Source: Flavivirga abyssicola (lineage in GTDB: Bacteria; Bacteroidota; Bacteroidia; Flavobacteriales; Flavobacteriaceae). Taken from it: 64,000 nucleotides of DNA. Position 1 is the first letter of the stretch. The number at the start of each line of letters is the position of its first letter. Positions 48,653 to 57,981 of this stretch are shown here, piece by piece. The stretch spans positions 2,715,001 to 2,779,000 of the forward strand of contig NZ_CP141266.1 of the NCBI RefSeq assembly GCF_030540775.2. Reading direction: 5' to 3'. The translations under genes were made by a program, and so were the position numbers. A model generated the notes under the pieces. The model was not told where the DNA came from, did no database searches, and worked only from the letters and a program-made list of their open reading frames with translations.

Positions 48653-50437
48653 ATGAGCCTTCAAGAGACTTTATCTAATCAAGTAAAGCAAGCTGTAAAA
48701 TCCAGTTTTAATGTTGAATTGGAAACAGTAGAATTCCAAGCAACTAGAAAAGAGTTTGCTGGAGATATAACTGTTGTTATTTTTCCCATGTTACGCTTTG
48801 TTAAAGGTAATCCGGTACAAATAGGAGAGACCATTGGCAATTATTTAGTAGAACATATAGGGGATGTTAAGGGCTTTAATGTGGTGAAAGGTTTTTTGAA
48901 TGTTGAAATAAGTGATTCGTATTACATCGACTTTTTTAATAAAATAAAAAATAATAAAACCTATGGCTTTGTCTCGCCAAATGCAGGAAAAAAAGCGATT
49001 ATGGTTGAGTATTCCTCACCAAATACGAATAAGCCTCTGCATTTAGGGCATGTACGAAATAATCTTTTGGGCTATAGTGTTGCTGAAATTTTAAAAGCCG
49101 CAGGAACAAAAATTTACAAAACTCAAATTATAAACGATAGAGGGATACATATTTGTAAAAGTATGTTAGCTTGGAAACGTTATGGGAATGAGGAAACTCC
49201 AGGAAGTACTGGTTTAAAGGGGGATAAGTTAGTAGGGAATTATTATGTAAAGTTCGATCAGGAATATAAAAAAGAGATTGAAGGCTTAGTAGCTACTGGA
49301 ATGTCTCAGGAAGACGCTAAAAAGAATGCTCCTATTTTATTGGAAGCCCAAGACATGCTTTTAAAATGGGAAGCTGGTGATGAAGAGACGGTGGCACTTT
49401 GGAAGAAAATGAACGGTTGGGTGTATGATGGTTTTGATATCACCTACAAAAACTTAGGTGTAGATTTCGATACGTTATATTATGAAAGTAATACCTATTT
49501 ATTAGGAAAGGAATTTGTTGCTGAAGGCCTACGATCTGGTGTTTTTCATAAAGAAGATGACGGCTCTGTTTGGTGTGATTTAACCGAAGATGGGCTAGAT
49601 AAAAAAATTGTATTACGTGCTGATGGTACTGCGGTATATATGACACAGGATATTGGTACGGCCATACAACGTATTAAAGATTATCCAGATGTTGGGGGCT
49701 TGGTATATACGGTTGGTAATGAGCAAGATTATCACTTTCAGGTATTGTTTTTAATTCTTAAGAAACTTGGTTTTGAATGGGCTAAAAATTTATACCACTT
49801 AAGTTATGGCATGGTAGATTTACCTAGCGGAAAGATGAAAAGTAGAGAAGGTACTGTAGTTGATGCCGACGATTTAATTGACGATATGGCTAATACGGCT
49901 GGAGAGATTTCAGAGGAGTTAGGTAAGCTTGAAGGGTATTCTGATGAAGAAAAACAAGCTTTATACAAAACCATTGGTTTGGGAGCCTTAAAATATTATG
50001 TTTTAAAAGTAGACCCTAAAAAGCGTATTCTGTTTGACCCTAAAGAATCTATCGATTTTCAAGGCAATACAGGTCCTTTTATTCAGTATACCTATGCTAG
50101 AATTCAATCGATCTTAAGAAAAGCTAATTTGGATGATACGGTCACCTTGAGCGCAGTCGAAAGGGCTCTCCTTCCAAAGGAAAAAGAATTACTAAAACAA
50201 ATACAATTATTTCCAGAAGTCGTTCAAAATGCAGCAGCACAGCATAGTCCTGCATTAATTGCTAATTATACTTACGATTTGGTTAAAGAATTCAACTCCT
50301 TTTATCAAAATGTATCCATTTTAGGCGCAGACAATGATAACGAAAAAACATTTAGAGTTCAGCTTTCAAATACAGTAGCTAACACCATTAAAAATGGGTT
50401 TAAACTGTTAGGAATTCAAGTTCCTGAAAGAATGTAG
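48653..50437 (+). CDS. argS: Arginyl-tRNA synthetase
   Basis: The 594-residue class I synthetase has an N-terminal Arg-tRNA-synthetase domain. The HIGH-type motif is in NTNKPLHLGHVRNNLLG (about residue 129), the KMSK counterpart in LPSGKMKSREGT (about 392), and the anticodon-binding DALR domain follows IQYTYARIQSIL. The linker DDTVTLSAVERALLP at about 495-510 is encoded by DNA that resembles a dispersed flavobacterial repeat (50141-50165). Confidence 0.97.
   Translation: MSLQETLSNQVKQAVKSSFNVELETVEFQATRKEFAGDITVVIFPMLRFVKGNPVQIGETIGNYLVEHIGDVKGFNVVKGFLNVEISDSYYIDFFNKIKNNKTYGFVSPNAGKKAIMVEYSSPNTNKPLHLGHVRNNLLGYSVAEILKAAGTKIYKTQIINDRGIHICKSMLAWKRYGNEETPGSTGLKGDKLVGNYYVKFDQEYKKEIEGLVATGMSQEDAKKNAPILLEAQDMLLKWEAGDEETVALWKKMNGWVYDGFDITYKNLGVDFDTLYYESNTYLLGKEFVAEGLRSGVFHKEDDGSVWCDLTEDGLDKKIVLRADGTAVYMTQDIGTAIQRIKDYPDVGGLVYTVGNEQDYHFQVLFLILKKLGFEWAKNLYHLSYGMVDLPSGKMKSREGTVVDADDLIDDMANTAGEISEELGKLEGYSDEEKQALYKTIGLGALKYYVLKVDPKKRILFDPKESIDFQGNTGPFIQYTYARIQSILRKANLDDTVTLSAVERALLPKEKELLKQIQLFPEVVQNAAAQHSPALIANYTYDLVKEFNSFYQNVSILGADNDNEKTFRVQLSNTVANTIKNGFKLLGIQVPERM
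50141..50165. repeat. Dispersed repeat-like element inside argS
   Basis: CCTTGAGCGCAGTCGAAAGG (50144-50163) resembles the intergenic CCCTGAGCGAAGTTGAAGGG at 37375. It is read in frame as VTLSAVERAL, so the insertion is tolerated at a surface linker between the catalytic core and the anticodon-binding domain. Confidence 0.5.
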
Positions 50438-50489
50438 TTAGAGCGTTTTTTATTTTATGTCACTTGAATAAGTGCTTAAGATTAATACC

Positions 50490-52115
50490 TTAAATTTTTA
50501 TAGCTTTATGTATTTCTTTTTTGTTGCCCACTTTTAATTCAAATATATAAATACCAGTACTTAAATGTTTAAAATCTATAGAAATAGTTCCATTAACAAG
50601 TTGAGTTGTTTTATTCATGATTAGAACACCAGAAGAATTATACAAATTATAACTCACAGTAGATGTATTTTCTATACTAGAAAAATTAATAACATCTCTA
50701 AAAGGATTAGGATGAAGTAGCCATTTCTTTTCTTCTTTAATTGCATTTTCGTTGGTTAATGTTAAGCAAGAACTAGACAAGGGATCGTTTAGTATTTCAG
50801 GAAGTTTTAAGTTGACAAAACTATCATTAATGCTATGATTAAAAAAAGTGGCGTCAATAATTGAGTTATCGGCTCCCAGAAAATCTTGTAATAACGTTCC
50901 AAAGGTTTGACGATAATCGTATTGTACCGTTTGTATTTGGAAGTTGTTTGAACTTGTAGCTTCAGCTAAATTTGGATTTGTTCCAGACACACCACCAGCA
51001 ACTGGGGTACCAAATACAAACATAGGTGCTATTTCACCATGGTCTGTACCTAAATTACCATTTTGAGCAGCTTTTCTTCCAAATTCAGAAAAAGTGAGTC
51101 CAACAACATCATCTGCCAAGTTTTGACTTTTTAAGTCATTCATAAAAGCCTCAACCCCGTTAGATAATTGATCCAATAAATTATAATGTTTTCCTAAAAC
51201 ATCTCCAGACGCTTGTACTTGCGTATTGTGTGTGTCAAATCCGGAAATACGTACCATATATACTTTAGATCCCAAATCCCCGCTTATTAAACGAGCAACT
51301 GTTTTTAATTGGTCTGCTAAGTCTGTATCTGGATAGCTTACATCGTTTTGCCCTTTATTAAAAGCTGTTGATATAGATTCCGCATACGTATTAGAAAGCG
51401 CATCGGTATTTTTTATAAACTCCAATTGTTTACCATAATCAGAATCAGGAATGTTAGTTGGCGGTTCTCCTCCTAAACCATTTAAAATATTATAGAATCC
51501 AGAGGGATCTTGACCTGTTATATTTAAAGACATACCATGAGCTTCCTCACCATGAAATCCTAATGATGTTTTGTTTGAACCAATTTCTACAGCTAAAGGG
51601 AAGGTTTCTAAAAGAAGATCTGAATAATATAACTCCATAAATCTTCCAATCCATCCCGTTTCGGCACCATTTAACAGACTATTTCCGTCGTTTCCTGTTA
51701 AGTATAAATCAGTAGACTTAAAATGACTTTTATTTTGTGAGGGATATCCAACAGACTGTATTATTCTCAAAGAACCCGCATCGTATAAAGATTTAAAGCT
51801 TGTTAAAACTGGGTTCAAACCAATTTGTTGGTTACCAGGTAAAGTACCATCAAGAGTTATGTATTTGTTCGTTCCAGACTCTGGAACTTTTATGTCAGGT
51901 CTTAAAGAAGCATAAGTACTATATTGATTTATTGGAATTATGGTATTTAGTCCATCATTAGCCCCAGCTAAATTTATTAGTACAAGTTTTCTATTAGATA
52001 TATCTGGACAGTCAGCAAAAGGCATAAAAGATTTTAGAGCCGCTTGTAATTCAAATGGTGTTAACCCTATAACTGAAGCTGTTGCTGAAAGTTTTAAAAA
52101 GTTTCTTCTTTTCAT
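50490..52115 (-). CDS. DUF1501 protein with Tat-like and T9SS sorting signals
   Basis: The 541-residue protein starts MKRRNFLKLSATASVIGL, a twin-arginine-type signal. The DUF1501 (sulfatase-like fold) domain runs from about 40 to 455, with LVLINLAGANDGLNTIIP, SGFDTHNTQV and LTFSEFGRKAAQNG then DHGEIAPMFVFG. The last 75 residues (LHPNPFRDVINFSSIE ... GIYIFELKVGNKKEIHKAIK) are a type A type IX secretion sorting domain. It is exported to the cell surface and co-transcribed with the DUF1800 gene directly upstream. Its substrate is unknown. Confidence 0.9.
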   Translation of the reverse strand: MKRRNFLKLSATASVIGLTPFELQAALKSFMPFADCPDISNRKLVLINLAGANDGLNTIIPINQYSTYASLRPDIKVPESGTNKYITLDGTLPGNQQIGLNPVLTSFKSLYDAGSLRIIQSVGYPSQNKSHFKSTDLYLTGNDGNSLLNGAETGWIGRFMELYYSDLLLETFPLAVEIGSNKTSLGFHGEEAHGMSLNITGQDPSGFYNILNGLGGEPPTNIPDSDYGKQLEFIKNTDALSNTYAESISTAFNKGQNDVSYPDTDLADQLKTVARLISGDLGSKVYMVRISGFDTHNTQVQASGDVLGKHYNLLDQLSNGVEAFMNDLKSQNLADDVVGLTFSEFGRKAAQNGNLGTDHGEIAPMFVFGTPVAGGVSGTNPNLAEATSSNNFQIQTVQYDYRQTFGTLLQDFLGADNSIIDATFFNHSINDSFVNLKLPEILNDPLSSSCLTLTNENAIKEEKKWLLHPNPFRDVINFSSIENTSTVSYNLYNSSGVLIMNKTTQLVNGTISIDFKHLSTGIYIFELKVGNKKEIHKAIKI

Positions 52116-52126
52116 TTTTCTAAATC

Positions 52127-53783
52127 TTACATTAATTGAAATTCTGCTGCATTAACCATCGCAATAATTAAAGCATCTAGTCTGGTTTTTACTGTTGTCT
52201 TGTCTCCACTACTATGCGTATTGATATATTGTAACCAGGCTCCAGTCCAATAATAATCGTTAGAATCTTCTATTAAAAATTTTTTAAAATAATTAATCCG
52301 ATCTGTATCTATACTTTCAGGGTATAACAATTTTGATATAGCTTCAACAAGTTTATTAGGGTCTTGGGCATCAGTTGGTACAATTTTATTTTCAACAAAA
52401 AGAACAGTGTCTAAACTTGCATAAATATTTGCATTAGGAATTATTGTGTTCTTTCCAACAATTAAACTTTCAATTAATTTATATCTAGATATAAGTGTGT
52501 TAGATGAAAACCAAATTTGATCGAAACTAGGCTCTTGATAATACGCAGGATAACCAGCAACAGAATCTGGATTATAAAATTCCATGCTAGTGCCTTTAAA
52601 ATATGTATTATGAACAAATTTCAGAAAGAAATTATTGTAGAATCTTAGGGCATTGGATGTAGGGTCTTCATAGCTTACGCTAAAAACGGAACATATTTCG
52701 GATAATAATTGTAATGGACTTTTAATAATAGATCCTATAATATTATCCGTTTCATTGCTATCATCTTTATCATAAAAATGCTCACTAGTGAGTAGTTTTT
52801 GTACTACTGGTAAAATTTCATAATCGTTGTCTATTAAAAGTTGAGCTAGAGGAGTAATAATGTCTGTTTCGACTGCGTCATTCCATGTACTTTTTACGAA
52901 GTAGCGATATAATTTACGACAATAGGCCTTAGCAGTTTCTGGTTGTGCAAAAATCATTTCAACAAAATCATCAAGCTCATCAATCATTCCAGAAGCTGTA
53001 TTTCTACCTGTTATGATTTGATTTCCAAAGGCATTACTAAATGTTTTATTCGAAGAATCATGCTTACCAGCATTAGCATAGCCACTTGGGATATTTGTAT
53101 CATTATCAATAATAGATCGATCCACTTTTGTTTTAAATCCTGAAAAAATTTTTGCAGCTTGTTGAATATCGTATTCAGTATAATTTGTGTAATTACCTTG
53201 ACCTATTTGTGGGCCTTTTAAGATTGTAAATAGTTCTAGATATTCTCGGGCATAGTTTTCATTAGGGTTTGTTGCGTTATTCTGAGTATTATCTAAATAA
53301 TCAAGCATAGCATTATCTAACGTAATCTTTTTAGCTAATACTTTAATATTGCCCATTGCATAGAAATCTAATAACCTAATATGATCATAAGTATTTGAAG
53401 GAAATCCAGCACCAGAATCTTTCCCAATGGTAAAACTAGTATGCAAAAAAAAACGATAATTTATGTTTTAATGAAATTTGGTTTATAGCGTTATACCACC
53501 ACCAAGCGGTAATATGGCTTCTTTTTCTAGCATTTCCACTGAATGTATTAGGGTGAGCTCCTGATGAAAGCCAAAACCCGTCTGGAGCATTTGATGGAAG
53601 CGGATCATATGGTTCTGCTAAAACATTGGTAGGGTTTGTTGCAATACTGCTAACGGCAGCAGTTGCCGTCATACCTGCAAAAAGGTCTAATTGTTCTTTT
53701 GTATAATTAAAAGTAGCTCTTCTTAATAAGTGTTTTGCTTTTCTTAATCCTAATGTCCCAGTTAAGGGATTTAATGAAGCCAT
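52127..53783 (-). pseudogene. DUF1800 gene split by a frameshift at a homopolymer
   Basis: Two frames encode one DUF1800 protein. The N-terminal part (53436-53783, 115 residues) starts MASLNPLTGTLGLRKAKHLL and ends ISLKHKLSFFFAY. The C-terminal part (52127-53446) continues LHTSFTIGKDSGAGFPSNTY. The break lies in nine T on the coding strand (53445-53453); eight T would read HKLSFFLHTSFTIGKD, the expected family sequence. So the gene is a true frameshift mutant, a phase-variable gene, a slippage gene, or carries a base-call error. Its total length would be about 551 residues. It pairs with DUF1501 as in many genomes. Confidence 0.85.
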
Positions 53784-53891
53784 TTTGATTAGATTAAATT
53801 AATAACTCTCAGTAAATTAAGATATGAAAGTCGTTTATCAAAATAAATTAGACAATCAGTTAGAAATTATCCTAAAAAAGATCATATGTCT

Positions 53892-56240
53892 CTAGAATTG
53901 AAGCCTTAAGCTTACATTAGGTGTGATACCGAGAGATTCATTTTCAACAGTATTAATCTCATTATTGTCATTCAAAGTATAATAGGTATTTATAATGTTT
54001 TTTTTATTTAAAACATTCCAAACTGATGCGCCTATGGTTGCTCGTGTTACATCAGAAATATTAAAATTATAAGTCGCGGAACAATCTGCACGTAAATAAT
54101 CATCTAAATTGGCACTATTAGGATTTGTGTAAGTTATACCCCTGTCATTTGAGTCTTGATTTGAACTCGGAAGCGTAATAGGTTTACCAGTATGCCAATT
54201 GAGTCCTAACGCTAATTTAAGGCCATTTTGTGTATAAGCTCCGGCAAAAGAAAATGTATGCTTAATATCTGCATTATTAGGGAATTTTTTACCATCATTC
54301 AAAGATGGGAAAATGTAATTATTATCATTATAAGAATAGGAAATCCAACTGCTTAAAATATTTCCAAATTGTTTATTTAATAAGAAATCGACTCCCTGAA
54401 TTTCATAACTTCCTATACTATTTATAAATTGATATTGGTTTTGAAACCCTTGACTTCTGGTCGTTATACCATCTACTTTTTTTATATATGCTTCAGCACT
54501 TATTAATAGTTTGTTTTTGTTATAGTGAATACCTGCCGAAAGTTGTTTGCTTTTTATTACAGGAACAGGATAGATGGTTTTATTATTAATAACAATATTC
54601 TCTTCATTGTTGTTAGATAGTACCCATCGACGATTTTCAATACCTAAAAAATCGTTTTGTAAATCAATAATTTGAGACGTTGTTTGGTGTTTGAATTCCC
54701 CTAAAACTTCAAATTTAAAATTATTTAAAAAACGTTGACTAAACCTTAATCTAGGTTCTGCTAAAAATAACTTAAACTTATTTATATAATTTAAACGACC
54801 CCCTATTTTTAATTTGGTTTTGGCATTATTAGATAAAAGAGACGTTTCTGCATAAAAGGCATGGCTCCTAATAACATTTTTAATAAAGCTTCTAAAAGCA
54901 GGGTTGTTAACGTCTTCTAAATTGCTAATCCCAACTTCAGAGAATTGATAGCCTCCGTTTATTTTCAGATAGCGATTATGCTTATAGTTAATATCAAACC
55001 TTGAAGAGCCATCATAAACTTCGTTTTCCTGAATGAGTCGCTGATCATTAAAAATGTCATAATTTGTAGCATCTAAATCATAATTAGAAACATAAACTTG
55101 ATATGTTGTAGAAAGCTTGTTGGTCCAATCTCTGGTATAAGTTAATCCAATTGCTGAGTTTTGTTGAGATAGTTTACTATTTAAGGCTTCATCTCTATCA
55201 TTAATTGTAGATTGTTCATCATAATTTAGTTTGTTATTCACGTTTAGCAAATGAAATCTAATTTTATCTTTTTTAGAGATATCATATAAAAACTTTGCAT
55301 TAATATCATAAAAATAAAACGTTTCATTTTGAGAAATAGAATTATTACTGGATTTACTAAAATCTGAATCTTCAAAAACACGTTTAAGGTATTGATCGTA
55401 TGTCGGAGTAATCACTAAATCGGTAACGGAACGTCGTGTTGATAATTGTAACTCTGTTTTTTTTGATAATGGAATTTTAACATATGCATCCGTATTAATC
55501 AAATTAAAACCAATCCCTCCTTTAAACTCGTTATCAATGTCATTGGGTAATTCTATATCTATGATACTTGAAATGCCATCGCCGTATTTGGCACTGGTTC
55601 CATTTTTATATATGTTAACACGTTTCGTTGTATGTGGATTGAAGGCTGAAATAAGTCCGAAAAAATGTCCGGATTGATACATTTTTATACCATCCCATAA
55701 CAATAAATTCTGGTCGTGTGTTCCACCTCTAACATTTATATTAGATACTTTTTCATCAGTGCTTAAAACACCTGGAAGTGCCTGAATAGTTTGTAAAACA
55801 TCGGGTTCTATTAAACCGGGAAGAATGCCAAAAGATTCTGGTTTTATACTAATGGAACCGTCATTTAATTTGGTAATACCATTGGTAAGATAGTTAGTAA
55901 CAACAATCTCTTTAAGTTTTTGTACTCTGTAGTTGTCCTTTTCTTTTTCTAAACGTTTAATAGCTATGAATCGGCTATCTAATAATTCAAAATCAAGTTT
56001 AATTTTCTCTTTTAGAAATTCTAAAAGATTAACTAATGTTAAGTCTTCACTTGGTAAGGTAGTTTCTTTATCCTTAATAGTTTCGTCTGCATAAGAGAAA
56101 CTGATGTTATGGCGTGCTTCAAGAATATTTAAAATAGTAGAAAGTGGTTGCTTTTCTTTTTGAGTATTTTGAGCTTTAAGGCTGGAAACATTCAAAAAAA
56201 ATACTATAGAAAAAAAAGAAAGAAGTACTTTTCTACTCAC
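53892..56240 (-). CDS. FecA-like TonB-dependent receptor with STN signalling domain
   Basis: The 782-residue outer-membrane receptor has a signal peptide (ending LKAQ) and an STN domain at about 30-95 (LSTILNILEARHNISFSYAD ... LVNLLEFLKEKIKLDFELLD). A TonB-box region (LKEIVVTNYL), plug (INVRGGTHDQNLLLWDGIKM) and beta-barrel ending SLRLQF follow. The STN domain contacts FecR to signal ligand binding. The start is GTG at 56240, overlapping the fecR stop by eight bases, so they are coupled. The ligand is unknown; no siderophore genes are near. Confidence 0.92.
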   Translation of the reverse strand: MSRKVLLSFFSIVFFLNVSSLKAQNTQKEKQPLSTILNILEARHNISFSYADETIKDKETTLPSEDLTLVNLLEFLKEKIKLDFELLDSRFIAIKRLEKEKDNYRVQKLKEIVVTNYLTNGITKLNDGSISIKPESFGILPGLIEPDVLQTIQALPGVLSTDEKVSNINVRGGTHDQNLLLWDGIKMYQSGHFFGLISAFNPHTTKRVNIYKNGTSAKYGDGISSIIDIELPNDIDNEFKGGIGFNLINTDAYVKIPLSKKTELQLSTRRSVTDLVITPTYDQYLKRVFEDSDFSKSSNNSISQNETFYFYDINAKFLYDISKKDKIRFHLLNVNNKLNYDEQSTINDRDEALNSKLSQQNSAIGLTYTRDWTNKLSTTYQVYVSNYDLDATNYDIFNDQRLIQENEVYDGSSRFDINYKHNRYLKINGGYQFSEVGISNLEDVNNPAFRSFIKNVIRSHAFYAETSLLSNNAKTKLKIGGRLNYINKFKLFLAEPRLRFSQRFLNNFKFEVLGEFKHQTTSQIIDLQNDFLGIENRRWVLSNNNEENIVINNKTIYPVPVIKSKQLSAGIHYNKNKLLISAEAYIKKVDGITTRSQGFQNQYQFINSIGSYEIQGVDFLLNKQFGNILSSWISYSYNDNNYIFPSLNDGKKFPNNADIKHTFSFAGAYTQNGLKLALGLNWHTGKPITLPSSNQDSNDRGITYTNPNSANLDDYLRADCSATYNFNISDVTRATIGASVWNVLNKKNIINTYYTLNDNNEINTVENESLGITPNVSLRLQF

Positions 56241-57129
56241 GTTTTAAAATTATAGTATTGTTTGTTTTACTATAAGTTACACGTAAAGGTAAGGTAATTG
56301 CTTTTATAGCCACATCTATATTATTGTGGGCAAAGCTACCTGTAAATAGTTGATTTGAATCAATATTCATTAAAGTAATAGAAACACCGTATTGTCTTTC
56401 AAATTCAGCAATAACTGTTTTGTAAGGAGCACTTTTAAAAGTACTTTCATTATTTAACCACGAAGGCTGTGAGCGGTTTTCTTTTTCTTTAGCAATTATT
56501 TCCCCATCGATAATTAAAAAACTGTCACCAGGATTTAACTTCGTTTCTCGAGAATTGTAATGAACGCCAACTAAACCTTCGTAGCAAATAACTTCAAAAT
56601 AATTGTCCCATTGTTTTACATTAAACTGGGTTCCGTAAACAGTAACAAGTCCTGTTTTTGTTTTTACTTTAAATGATGATCCTTTAGCAACTTTAAAAAA
56701 AGCTTCACCATTAAGTTCTACTTCTCTATTGTGTTTCCAATCTTTTTTATTGAATGTTAATATCGATTTTGCATTTAACGAAACACTAGAAGTATCTGGT
56801 AGTTCTACGGTTGTTTTTTGTGCAAACTCAGTAGTAATTGTAGTGTCTAAAGTCGTTGTATAATAGTATAAACTAAAGCAAATAGCAAGTATAGCAGCAA
56901 CACGCATAAATGGTTTAAACCATTGTGTCGATTGCTTTTTATTACTTTTAATAGTATTTAAAACAGTATCTAATTCTTCAGAAGTGTTATAATCATCTAC
57001 TTTAAAAGCTTGTAAGCCTTGGTTTAACTTTACTAAATCATCATACTCTTCAAGCGCTTTAAACGCCTCAAGTTCCTGATCATTCAGATCGTTATCCAAC
57101 CATTTCGATATTAAAATGTCTCTGTTCAT
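56233..57129 (-). CDS. FecR family anti-sigma factor
   Basis: The 298-residue protein has a cytoplasmic N-terminal region that would bind the sigma factor, a membrane helix near residues 74-92 (MRVAAILAICFSLYYY) and a periplasmic FecR domain (TVELPDTSSVSLNAKSILTF, NGEAFFKVAKGSSFKV). A C-terminal DUF4974-like domain (FTGSFAHNNIDVAIKAI) ends it. It lies between the ECF sigma and the receptor and is preceded by an AAGGGTAGG motif shared with the divergent lipoprotein. Confidence 0.92.
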   Translation of the reverse strand: MNRDILISKWLDNDLNDQELEAFKALEEYDDLVKLNQGLQAFKVDDYNTSEELDTVLNTIKSNKKQSTQWFKPFMRVAAILAICFSLYYYTTTLDTTITTEFAQKTTVELPDTSSVSLNAKSILTFNKKDWKHNREVELNGEAFFKVAKGSSFKVKTKTGLVTVYGTQFNVKQWDNYFEVICYEGLVGVHYNSRETKLNPGDSFLIIDGEIIAKEKENRSQPSWLNNESTFKSAPYKTVIAEFERQYGVSITLMNIDSNQLFTGSFAHNNIDVAIKAITLPLRVTYSKTNNTIILKRE

Positions 57130-57180
57130 GATTCCTTAATTCAACTATATAACAATTAACTTTTATTTTTCCCTACCCTT
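57130..57180 (-). promoter_or_regulatory. Candidate ECF promoter of fecR (AAGGGTAGG box)
   Basis: On the minus strand AAGGGTAGGG (57180 to 57171) is followed by AAAAATAAAAGTTAATTGTT and then the fecR start, 41 bases from box to ATG. The same box and a TAAA(A)GTTA...TGTT...TATA order occur upstream of the lipoprotein gene at 57935-57981. Confidence 0.55.
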
Positions 57181-57210
57181 AATTTGATTTTTTTTCAAAA
57201 AAGTTTAAAT

Positions 57211-57245
57211 TTCAGTGTTCAGTGTTCAGTGTTCAGTGTTCAGTG
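57211..57245 (-). repeat. Heptamer array CACTGAA x5
   Basis: Five perfect tandem copies of a 7-bp unit, TTCAGTG on the plus strand and CACTGAA in the sense of the sigma-fecR transcript. Each sense unit contains TGA. Confidence 0.9.
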
Positions 57246-57301
57246 TTTGATAAGAAGTAAAAGATACGAAATAGAAAAACCAAATTCAAAAAGCTTAATT
57301 T

Positions 57302-57368
57302 CCTAACTCCTAACTCCTAACTCCTAACTCCTAACTCCTAACTCCTAACTCCTAACTCCTAACTCCTA
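57302..57368 (-). repeat. Heptamer array TTAGGAG x9.5
   Basis: Nine perfect copies plus a partial of CCTAACT on the plus strand, equal to TTAGGAG in the sense of the sigma gene, starting four bases after its stop codon. Each sense unit contains TAG. One base separates it from the TTAGAAG unit after ffh. Confidence 0.92.
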
Positions 57369-57372
57369 TACT

Positions 57373-57888
57373 TCACAACTCCTTAATATCTTTCCGTAAT
57401 TTTTCTAAAGCACCATAAATACGTTTTTCGACAGCTTTAGTAGAAATACCTAAAAGTTCTGCAATTTCTTTAAAACGTTTTCCTTCAACGCGATTCATCA
57501 TAAAAGCAACACGCTGTGCTTCCGTTAAATTAGCTAGTGCTTTTTGTAATTTATCATGATACTCATGCTCCTGCATTAAAAATTCAGGATTTTCATTAGT
57601 ATACATTTTAGGTTTGGTTTGCTGATGTTTTAGAACAACCTTTTGGTGTGCTGTTTCATTCAGCATTAAATTATTAGCCGTAGTAAAAACAAAACTCTTT
57701 GCTTTATCTGGAGAAACCTTAGCGCAGTTTTCCCAAAGCTTAACAAAAGCCTCCTGTACTTTGTCTTTTGGGTTTAGTAATTCACCAAACTTATAGTATA
57801 AAAAATTGTGTAAATCTTTAGAGTGTTTATTAAATATGGAAGAAAACATACGCTCTTCACAAATGTTTTCATGTAACTGTTTATCCAT
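57373..57888 (-). CDS. ECF-type RNA polymerase sigma-70 factor
   Basis: The 171-residue sigma factor has region 2 (DLHNFLYYKFGELLNPKDKV, AFVKLWENC) and region 4 (LTEAQRVAFMMNRVEGKRFK, IAELLGISTKAVEKRIYGAL). It belongs to the FecI-like group controlled by FecR. It is followed by heptamer arrays, then fecR and the receptor. It would direct transcription of the receptor module and probably of the divergent lipoprotein gene. Confidence 0.95.
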   Translation of the reverse strand: MDKQLHENICEERMFSSIFNKHSKDLHNFLYYKFGELLNPKDKVQEAFVKLWENCAKVSPDKAKSFVFTTANNLMLNETAHQKVVLKHQQTKPKMYTNENPEFLMQEHEYHDKLQKALANLTEAQRVAFMMNRVEGKRFKEIAELLGISTKAVEKRIYGALEKLRKDIKEL

Positions 57889-57934
57889 GTATTATTGGCG
57901 ATTGATCACGCTAAATTAAAAAAAAACGAAACCA

Positions 57935-57981
57935 AAGGGTAGGAATTTTTAAAGTTATCCTGTTTTATAAATAAAAAAGCT
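57935..57981 (+). promoter_or_regulatory. Candidate ECF promoter of the divergent lipoprotein (AAGGGTAGG box)
   Basis: AAGGGTAGGAA at 57935-57945 is followed by TTTTTAAAGTTATCCTGTTT, and the ATG is 36 bases after the box. The order matches the fecR leader, including the AAAGTTA and TGTT elements, suggesting control by the same sigma. Confidence 0.55.

Noticed and set aside
57211-57368. Tandem repeats considered as a CRISPR array
   Set aside because: The units are 7 bp, contiguous and without spacers, and no cas genes are present.
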